This document shows positions 56,996 through 64,000 of a stretch of 64,000 nt of DNA, piece by piece. Location of the stretch: positions 2,523,540 through 2,587,539 of the forward strand of contig NC_054701.1 in NCBI RefSeq assembly GCF_016097555.1, read 5' to 3'. Each line of letters begins with the position of its first letter. The stretch's first letter is position 1. The translations under genes and the position numbers were made by a program. Source of the stretch: Gigantopelta aegis (taxonomy: Eukaryota; Mollusca; Gastropoda; Neomphalida; Peltospiridae). The notes beneath the pieces were generated by a model. That model was not told where the DNA came from, made no database searches, and saw nothing but the letters and a program-made list of their open reading frames with translations.

Positions 56996-57862
56996 ATGGG
57001 TCGTGTCAGAAAAGATTGTCCCGTGCCTGGATGTCAGGCCAAGAATTTGTTGAGACTTCCTAACCATCTGTCTCAAGTACACCATTTGGAAAACAGAGTA
57101 TCATGGTTGACAAAAGAGACATTCGAAGCAGTGAAACCCACGTTACCCAAGAGTGCCATTTCGTGGAGTCCCGAAGCAGTGGTGGATCCCACACGTCCTT
57201 GGTGGGAAACACAGAGTTTGACACCATTTGAACCTTGCTCGAGTATGTGTGTATCAGGCCCAACGGGTGCTGGAAAGACTCAGTGGGTATACAGACTTCT
57301 GAAGAACCTGAATGGCATGTACGTCAAAGACCCTCCAAAGAAAATCATGTATTGCTATGGCGTGTACCAGACACTTTACGACGAAATGGAAAAGACTGTA
57401 GCTAACCTAATGTTTCATTCGGGGTTACCCACGCAGACAGAAATAGAAGAATTTGCCGACGGACAACATGGACTTATCATTTTGGATGACTTGATGAATC
57501 ACGTACTAGAGCACAAAGACATAGAGCTACTGTTTACACAAGGATGTCATCACAGAAGACTGAGTGTCGTATTCATTACCCAAAACCTCTATGGACAGGG
57601 AAAGTCTGCCAGAACCATTGCTCTCAACACCTGGTATCTTGTCCTCTTTAAAAATGTGAGAGATACATCACAGATCATGACGCTGGGCCGTCAGTTGTTT
57701 CCTGGCCGTGCTGATGTTTTGGTAGAAGCATACAGGGATGCCATGAAGACCCCTTTTAATTATTTGGTGGTGGACATGTCGCCCCATGGTGATGATAAGC
57801 TGAGACTGAGAACTCGGATATTTCCCAATGAAGACTCCATCGTCTACGTCCCGAGAGTATAA
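56996..57862 (+). CDS. Packaging-ATPase-like protein with zinc finger, copy 2
   Basis: 288 codons. Residues 8-30 form a C2H2-like finger (CPVPGCQAKNLLRLPNHLSQ...H). SSMCVSGPTGAGKTQWVYRL is the Walker A region, GLIILDDLM the Walker B, and LSVVFITQNLYGQG a sensor-like segment. This is the FtsK/HerA-type ATPase of Polinton-like elements, which drives genome packaging into capsids in relatives. It looks whole. Its stop codon overlaps the TATA box (57858) of the next ORF. It shares its plan with the 41600 gene but is well diverged. Confidence 0.85.
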   Translation: MGRVRKDCPVPGCQAKNLLRLPNHLSQVHHLENRVSWLTKETFEAVKPTLPKSAISWSPEAVVDPTRPWWETQSLTPFEPCSSMCVSGPTGAGKTQWVYRLLKNLNGMYVKDPPKKIMYCYGVYQTLYDEMEKTVANLMFHSGLPTQTEIEEFADGQHGLIILDDLMNHVLEHKDIELLFTQGCHHRRLSVVFITQNLYGQGKSARTIALNTWYLVLFKNVRDTSQIMTLGRQLFPGRADVLVEAYRDAMKTPFNYLVVDMSPHGDDKLRLRTRIFPNEDSIVYVPRV

Positions 57863-57892
57863 ATAGCAGCCCATTTTTAAAGCCACGTCAAA

Positions 57893-58207
57893 ATGTCTCA
57901 AGTCATCAAGGAGAACCTGATGTTCTTACAGTTCTTGCTGTCTGGCAAATCGACAAAACAGAAAAGTCTGCTGTTGAAACATATAACCAAGGATCAGTTG
58001 AAAACCCTGACATTCATCATTGCCAACATATTGCATAGTGACGTTCCACTCTCTAAACAGGCGTTTGAAAAGTTGAAGAAACACAAAAACGTATTACGTG
58101 TGTTGGGTGACAAAACGGTTTCTATCAAGAAGAAGAAACAAGTGTTAAGAGCTGGTATCATCGTGCTCGTGCTACAGAGTATAGCACCCTTGTTAAAAAC
58201 TGCATGA
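57893..58207 (+). CDS. Small basic protein of Polinton-like elements
   Basis: 104 codons, mostly helical and Lys-rich: FLQFLLSGKSTKQKSLLL, ITKDQLKTLTFIIANIL, VPLSKQAFEKLKKHK, and a hydrophobic C-terminal helix. I recall this pattern of helix, KQ...LL, LTFIIANIL and a basic helix beside packaging ATPases in invertebrate Polinton-like elements, but its function is not known to me. TATAAATAG at 57858 lies 35 bp upstream. It looks whole and overlaps the next ORF by 4 bp. Confidence 0.65.
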   Translation: MSQVIKENLMFLQFLLSGKSTKQKSLLLKHITKDQLKTLTFIIANILHSDVPLSKQAFEKLKKHKNVLRVLGDKTVSIKKKKQVLRAGIIVLVLQSIAPLLKTA

Positions 58208-58441
58208 TGCAACACGTGGCCAAAAACATTCTGGTGCCTGAAGAAAAATATATACGACTATTAAAAGGACAAGTGATGGATGCAACACAACCCAAACAAA
58301 TTCAAGATGGAAAAGGGCAAACACCTCCTACAGTGTACAAACCCGTGGCTGTTGTGAAGACAATGGACCCAAAGAAGATGCTGACCCCAGAGAAATCAAT
58401 AAAGATGGAAGCAAGCATACAGAAGCGGCCACCAGGAATAC
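58204..58441 (+). pseudogene. Minor-protein-like ORF cut by the arm junction
   Basis: It starts with HVAKNILVPEEKYIRLLK, a motif I associate with small proteins of Polinton-like elements. It then becomes Lys/Pro/Thr-rich. The homologous arm on the opposite strand begins at 58442, so the natural end of this gene is missing. Confidence 0.5.
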
Positions 58442-60447
58442 CACCGAGACTGATGACTGCAGTTGTCTCCTGCACAGGTTAGGCAGACTCCACTAGGCAG
58501 GTAACCTTCCTGACATTGAAGTAATTCATCCTGGCGGCATTCGAAGTCGTAAAAAATGAATTTTGTGTGGGCGTCGTTGATTTCTTTGGGAGGCTGGTAG
58601 CAAAGATGACCTTAGTCTACATAGTTGTTACAGCAAGGACATTTCCATTCCCCACAGGTGTGCAGTTTAGGATCCCTCTCGCTTCTGTCGAGCATTTTTT
58701 TGCAGATGGTACATTTCCAAAAACTCTCACACTTGGAGGGGATGGTGCGTCCTTTGTTGTCTTGCTTTTGTTGTTTGTGACGTTGAAAGCATTCCGGCGA
58801 TCGACAGGTCACGTGACAGTGGCGGCACGACATCTGGACGTCGGTTTCGGGACAGTTCTGACTGTGACATACGATGCAGGTCAAAGAACAGGAATGGTGT
58901 GTCTTGTCGTTGTATGGTTTCAAACAATGTTGGCAAAAGTAGGACGCCGAAAAAAATCCAGTGATCTTCACAATGGCGTGAAAATGAGGTGTTGGCTGCT
59001 CCACAAAATATAGAAAGAGTCTGGGTGCCTGTGACGTCTGGTCACCCACTCGGAGGAATTTATTACCCAGTTCGGCACTGACCACGAGGATCTGGCATCC
59101 CAAGACTTGTTCAAAGGCAGGAATGTCATTCAAACTGCATGGACGATTGGTGGGTACTCCTGCCAGTGCACACAGTTTCAGAGCCAACGTCTTCTGTTCT
59201 CGGCGATTCCTCTTCCTTACATTGTCATAAAATGATTGAGGGCATTTCTTGTGATGTATGATCAAGTCGATGAGCGGTGTCTTGAGGTAAGGACCACCCA
59301 CGAGCTCTTGCCAGTCTTTGCTCGAGATGCAGTTCAGTTTGGCCCAGGCAACACCGATAGCACGGGACATGCACAAATCGTCGTCATTCACGATTTCGAC
59401 TAGTGATCTTTTCATGTGAACCGAATTGTCAGGTCCATTGAGATTGGTCAGTGTGACGTCAGATCTTCCGCCTCTCGGGATTTGTATGGTACCGACTTGA
59501 ATGCTGAACGATGTGTCCAGTGGTAAATCTTCGTTGCTCTGGAGTACTTTCTCGATGTGTCCCAAGATGACGTCAGCATTCAGTTCGGATAGCGGTTGTA
59601 GGGGTACGACGATCGGTGAATTCAGGGCATCGTGATGGACGATCACACGTCCAAGGTCGCTGCCTTGTAGATCGATGGTGGCTTCTTTGAGAACGTCTTC
59701 AAACATGGCATACAAATCGTGGTGTAAATCTTTGAGTTTTTTCCCTTTCCACTGCTCGTCAAACTTTATGTCGTAGGTCGTGTCGACTGCCGATGTTTTC
59801 TTGTGCGTCCTCGTACCTTTCTTTGTAAACGTGTAGGGAGTAGATGGTGTTTCAGTGGTTACTGGAGCGGTAGCAGCAGCAACAGGACCGATCCCTCCCA
59901 CTTGATTGATGGTACGCTGGCGTTTCAATGGCGGCTCTGACGATGTAGATGGTAGTGGTGGCGACGATGGTCTCTGTGCACACTGTAGTCTATGCTTCAA
60001 TAGATCGGGCATTCTTCTGAACGTGGCATTGCAAAACGAACATGGCAGACCTTTTCCCTGTTTAACGTCGTCGTCGTCTTTAGTAGTAACCATAGGTTCT
60101 TCTTCTGGTTGCCATTCCCCGTCGTCAATACAAATCCTTGCCAGTTCGTCATAGGATGGATTCCAGTGTTCGTCACACAGTTTGATCAATTCCTCGTATT
60201 CCTCAGGTGTTAAGGGAGACCATAAGTCTTCGACCTCGGGGACAGGGGGAGTCTCCAACGCTTCTTCTGATTGTTCCATCTCCATCGCAGCGGCTTCTTC
60301 AGATTGTTTAATTTCCTGACATAGTAGCTCTATGAGTTTTAAATTCACGTATTCGTCGTTTTCCAGCCCATATTGCTTAGCCCAGGCAAGCAAGTCGTCG
60401 CTGCTCGTGAAAGAATCCACCGTGGCGTTGATGACAAAGCGATCCAT
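58442..60447 (-). pseudogene. Polymerase N-terminal half, inverted second copy
   Basis: On the minus strand from the ATG at 60447, about 640 codons or more match the first part of the polymerase at 50599: same start, C2H2 finger, SRAI region and Cys/His clusters. It lacks the exonuclease and polymerase domains because the copy ends at the arm junction. Differences from the left copy include clustered replacements (for example SATNLTVLTGPNNS against SDVTLTNLNGPDNS), so the arms are not identical. An acceptor-like 'ttttttag' again precedes the ATG. Confidence 0.9.
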
Positions 60448-60962
60448 CTAAAAAAGCAAAATACAGGCCTATGGGAGAGGGGGGTACTTTTAGGTCAATA
60501 TTGAGGGGCATTATTGAGCAAAGACCCCAGGAATTATTTTTGTAACATTTAAAAATAACCCATTGGCACCCCTACTGGCTCGTAGTGTGCAGAGATACGT
60601 TTTTAGATTAGGTCAAAGGTGTTGTCATACATCAGACCTAGTGTTGTTTCGCATAAAATAGTACATTACGTTCATGCGATAGTGTAAATACAGATATCTG
60701 TCAGATATACATGTTTATTTGTGTGACGAGCAATTGCTTAGAAATTTCCGATCACAAGGTTAATATTTATGTACGTGCTTATTTACATTGTCACCTGAAC
60801 TATACGTGTGTGTGAACGTCATCGACATCAGTAATAATAATTTTTAATATTTCATATATTATACCTTAAAAAAACACTAGTCTTGAGTATATATTTTAAA
60901 TTGATATTTTAAATTATTAATATTGCTCAATATCACAATCTACTGAATGTAAAACATTTTTT

Positions 60963-61166
60963 TTGTATATGAACACAATGAAAGGGGATTGTTTCAATGA
61001 ACTGTTACAAAGTATAACATGTGACACGCTTAGCACTGATAGCAGTCAGAGACGGATCCCTGGGGTGTGCAACCTGAGGGGTGCTGTCGAAGTACTGTCT
61101 TTTTTGGAGGGAGAGGCCCCTGGTCACAGGGACCATGGTTTACTCGAATTTATTATAATATTGTAG
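60963..61166 (+). CDS. Small ORF conserved in both arms (MNTMKGDCFNELL), right
   Basis: Right-arm partner of 49858-50055: it shares the first 42 residues or so and differs afterwards, where the right-arm-only segment begins (about 61100). Function unknown. Confidence 0.35.
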   Translation: MYMNTMKGDCFNELLQSITCDTLSTDSSQRRIPGVCNLRGAVEVLSFLEGEAPGHRDHGLLEFIIIL

Positions 61167-61330
61167 GGTATCACAGGAAGTTTTTATTTTATTTATAAAT
61201 AATTTGTCCCCTCCTAGTTGCTGCTTGGAAAGTGTAATTATGAAGAAAACAATTCTCATTGGGTCAGGGAGATTCAAGGTTTCTAGGTCACTGACCTAGT
61301 TCTTCAGTAGGTTACTGGAACAGTGATGGG

Positions 61331-62362
61331 TATAAATTCAAACACATTTTTTGTTACAACAGATCAAGATGGACACCATCAATGATAATGCGTAAGTTTA
61401 AAAATTATTTATGATATATACATTTTGATAAACTAATATATAAAGAAATATTTACTGCTTTGATTCTTTTTTTTTGGGGCAAAATGTTAGTTAAATCATG
61501 TCAAATGTATCATTTTAAAATCAGTAATGTTTGGTTTCAAATTATTTTTACATCAAAAGTTCACTTTAAAAAATCCCATTCACGATAAAACTAAATGTCT
61601 TTTCTCTTTTTCAGAATAGATCAGTTTGATTTAGAAAGTCTCCTGGACCAGTGGAGGTAAGATTATTTTATAGCTCACTATCGTCCTAGTTGATTTTTTT
61701 TTAAATTTCACCATGTTTTATGTTCCACACGGCGATGTTCGAAAGGTTACAATATACACAGCTTTGATCAATGCTTGTATTTTTATGTAAATTTTTGTAT
61801 ATTTCCAGTGACGAATATTATGTGGCGTTAGCCACCACCACCACCACCGCCTCCACCACCACCACCACCACCACCACCACCACCACCGCCACCACCACCA
61901 CCGCCTCCACCACCCTCACTGCCGCAGCCACTGGCACATACCCTACACTGAGGGGTCTGCTAAACCCCCCACAAAACACTGATATGTAAGTATGTTTACT
62001 AAAACACACACTACCTGACTGTTCTTGTAAAACCGTGCTGTTTTATTTTTTGTTGTCTTTCATATAATTAAGATCCAGTGGATGATATTTGTCATAGGAA
62101 CGTCCGAATTAATCTGAGTGGGTGAGGGGATGTTCTCTATACCACTACAATGTCTAGACATGATTTTATAAAATGGTATTAAACTGAGTATCGTGCAATT
62201 ATTATATATATATATTAAGCTTTTCAGGAATATTAACTTTTTTTGAGAGCATCACATTTGAAAAACTATTTCTTTTTTTCCAGGGACAGAAGACAAATCA
62301 TGAAGGAATTGGACAATTTAATTCTAAAAATTGAGGAAATAAAAAAAAATAAAAAAAAATAA
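61331..62362 (+). CDS. Candidate small four-exon gene, right arm only
   Basis: TATAAAT at 61331 lies 38 bp before an ATG at 61369. Four short open segments follow (61369-61391, 61615-61656, 61809-61985, 62284-62362). Each is bounded by GTAAGT/GTAAGA donors and pyrimidine-rich CAG acceptors, with the same phase at all three junctions, giving about 106 residues. The parts are an acidic start (IDQFDLESLLDQW), a long Thr/Ala run, TLRGLLNPP, and a Lys-rich end (MKELDNLILKIEE). No family is recognised. An acidic, Asp/Leu-rich N-terminus could suit a transactivator or adaptor, but this is a guess. Introns are unusual for a compact virus-like element, so this may be cargo from the host. Confidence 0.6.
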
Positions 62363-62716
62363 CAGGTCTATGGGTATGATGCCTTGTCAATGACACTAAT
62401 CAGGGCACATTCGCATATATTTGTTATTAACAATTCGACTGAACCACCTTTACGTGATCTACGATTCGCCCGCTATCCTGTCAACGTATTATTTGCAAGG
62501 TCAACGCTCTAGATTAAACACATATTTTTTTCAGGAAATAAGTGTATGATTTAAAAATATGTATTCAAATATAATACTCACTATATATATATTGTAGTAA
62601 TATCCATATTTTTAAAACTGTATTGATCTTAGTTTACGTTTAGTTAGCGCCCATATTTGCGTGCATAAAAAAACGATTGACGTGTGACCTCACATTTTTA
62701 CTGACGTCACTCACTA

Positions 62717-62902
62717 ATGCATAAAAATAAGCATGCAGACGACACTTCGATAGATATTTTGGGCATGATCGCCATAAATTACGAAAACTACAAATGTTTT
62801 AATTGTCATACGGGTCATGTGTTTTTGACCTATTTTGGTTCCTGTGTAGAAAAGCTATTTTTTAAGGTAACAAATAATTGGATATACATAAAAATTTCGT
62901 AG
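62717..62902 (+). CDS. Small ORF conserved in both arms (CFNCHTGH protein), right
   Basis: 61 codons, partner of 49035-49223: ADDTSIDILGMIAINYENYK and CFNCHTGHVFLTYFGSC are kept. It points outward from the centre towards the right end, as the left copy points to the left end. A paired Cys motif could bind metal. Unknown function. Confidence 0.45.
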   Translation: MHKNKHADDTSIDILGMIAINYENYKCFNCHTGHVFLTYFGSCVEKLFFKVTNNWIYIKIS

Positions 62903-63237
62903 CTATTTGACTGTCTACACATCTTACAGACTTAGAACGTAAACAAACGGTAGGTACTTTAAAAAGAGGTGAAATGACACGACTTAATAGAGACAACGAC
63001 TCAACAGGGGTGAGAGTATAACACGTTTATAATGTTTGAATGACGTCAGTCTTTGAATGACGTTGCATACAAGAACAACTGCTTCCGTGTTTAGAACACT
63101 TTCAATGTAAAATTGTTATTTATTTCACCGTGTTTGAAGAAAGAACGATTTTCAAAAAGTATCATTTGTTAAAACGTTGTCCACCACTGCAAACACATAG
63201 ATCTTCAAACTAAATCAGTATAAGAAAATTAACTTAC

Positions 63238-63410
63238 TATTTTCAAGTCTTGATCCAGTCGATTTCTAACAGTGACAAAATCTCTCACAATGATCCAAAC
63301 GAATCTTCTTCTAACAATGACGAAATATCTCAAACGAATAACAATGACGTAGTAGATGTGGTCGTTTTCGGCGAGCGAATGATAATGAAACCGTATCTAG
63401 CCTTTTTATA
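63238..63410 (-). promoter_or_regulatory. Right terminal promoter and leader
   Basis: Mirror of 48527-48700: TATAAAAAGG on the minus strand at 63401-63410, leader, then a GTAAGT donor (63232-63237). Confidence 0.55.
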
Positions 63411-63424
63411 CTCTTTCGTGTTAG

Positions 63425-63715
63425 TCTAAGTAGGTCAGGGGCCGGTCTAAGTAGGTCAGGGGCCGGTCTAAGTAGGTCAGGGGCCGGGGTCAGTAGGACG
63501 TTGCACACGGCACAGTAGGCCAGTCTAAGTAGGTCACGGTCAGTCTAAGTAGGTCAGGGCCAGTAGGACGTTGCACACGGTACAGTAGTCCGTGACGTCA
63601 TCAAGGCCAGTCTAAGTAGGTCAGGGCCACGGAAAGTAGGTCATGGGGCTATACAGGACGAGGTCACGGCACAAGGCCGTGACGTCATCAAGGTCAAGGT
63701 CACGGAAAGTAGGTC
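63425..63715 (-). repeat. Terminal repeat cluster, right
   Basis: Units of 'agtctaagtaggtcagggcc' and a longer duplicated block with 'gtaggacgttgcacacgg' and 'gtgacgtcatcaaggtcaag'. Mirror of the left cluster, with more units. Confidence 0.9.
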
Positions 63716-63743
63716 ATGACCCCATATAGGCCCCCCTACTACT

Positions 63744-64000
63744 CCCGCTACATCTTAACATGTGGTAATTCTGACACGTAGTCACCAGAGGAAACCCGCT
63801 ACATCTTAACATGTGGTAATTCTGACACGTAGTCACCAGAGGAAACCCGCTACATCTTAACATGTGGTAATTCTGACACGTAGTCACCAGAGGAAACCCG
63901 CTACATCTTAACATGTGGTAATTCTGACACGTAGTCACCAGAGGAAACCCGCTACATCTTAACATGTGGTAATTCTGACACGTAGTCACCAGAGGAAACC
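63744..64000. repeat. 51-bp minisatellite, five copies to the window edge
   Basis: The unit starts 'cccgctacatcttaacatgt' and ends 'cacgtagtcaccagaggaaa', at 63744, 63795, 63846, 63897 and 63948, nearly identical. It starts exactly at the element terminus and runs off the window. Confidence 0.95.

Larger units (their letters stand above)
48294..63743. mobile_element. Polinton-like composite with very long inverted arms
   Basis: Both ends read AGTAGTA inward: 48294 'agtagtattagggcctgcc', and 63743 on the minus strand 'agtagtaggggggcctat'. The left arm (48294-52610) and right arm (63743-58442, minus) are homologous but visibly diverged. Each has a terminal 20-bp repeat cluster, a TATA box, a leader, and the 5' half of a protein-primed polymerase gene. 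The centre (52611-58441) holds the rest of one polymerase, a packaging-ATPase-like gene and small proteins. Capsid, integrase and protease genes were not recognised. Flanking 6-mers (TCTAAG, CCCGCT) do not match. Best read as two copies joined tail to tail. Incomplete, with about one break in the left polymerase. Confidence 0.75.

Noticed and set aside
58567-59013. 148-codon plus-strand ORF
   Set aside because: Antisense shadow of the inverted polymerase copy; the same shadow occurs opposite the left copy.
61818-62009. Val-rich minus-strand ORF
   Set aside because: Shadow of the ACC (Thr) run in the candidate four-exon gene.
48294-63743. Pure assembly palindrome
   Set aside because: Considered, but the arms differ by many substitutions and by unrelated internal segments, so a simple folded-read artefact does not explain it.

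Overview
The window is animal genomic DNA, AT-rich, with large introns and dense repeats. A mollusc is most likely, probably a marine gastropod. This is inferred from the host genes and from many copies of a tRNA-headed SINE ending in a 'cgttaaataaaacatttctttc'-type tail, which I associate with mollusc genomes; the species cannot be fixed from the sequence alone.

Host part (1 to about 34.2 kb). Three conserved genes were rebuilt from exon homology, splice signals and phase. The 3' end of POLD4 (DNA polymerase delta subunit 4) is on the + strand. A complete nine-exon STYXL1 (the MK-STYX pseudophosphatase) is on the - strand. A complete eight-exon MDH2 (mitochondrial malate dehydrogenase) is on the + strand. 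STYXL1 and MDH2 are head to head with 427 bp between their start codons, the same arrangement as in human 7q11.23. POLD4 and STYXL1 are tail to tail.

The most unusual host signal is a repeated pattern. Minisatellite arrays sit on splice junctions in all three genes. Seventeen copies of the end of a POLD4 exon plus its donor, about 65 copies of the end of MDH2 exon 5 plus its donor, and about 15 copies of the STYXL1 exon 7 acceptor are amplified, and a fourth small array abuts the POLD4 acceptor. SINEs, small inverted-repeat elements and a DIRS-type retrotransposon fossil fill the introns and spacers.

Accessory part (about 37 to 64 kb). This is a graveyard of virus-like elements. A first Polinton/adintovirus-like remnant (37.25-43.44 kb) carries a tandem PC4-like protein, a BIR (IAP-like) protein and a packaging-ATPase-like gene, and is interrupted by a solo LTR. 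Next comes a truncated Ty3/Gypsy-like LTR retroelement (44.8-48.3 kb). Directly inside it begins a 15.4-kb Polinton-like structure (48.29-63.74 kb) with matching ends. It holds a protein-primed DNA polymerase, a packaging-ATPase-like gene and small proteins, then an inverted, diverged second copy of the terminal region and polymerase 5' half. The right arm alone carries what looks like a small four-exon gene. Both virus-like regions share TATA boxes close to their ORFs and GGCCAC-type minisatellites. No integrase, protease or major capsid gene was recognised in either, so both are treated as incomplete fossils.
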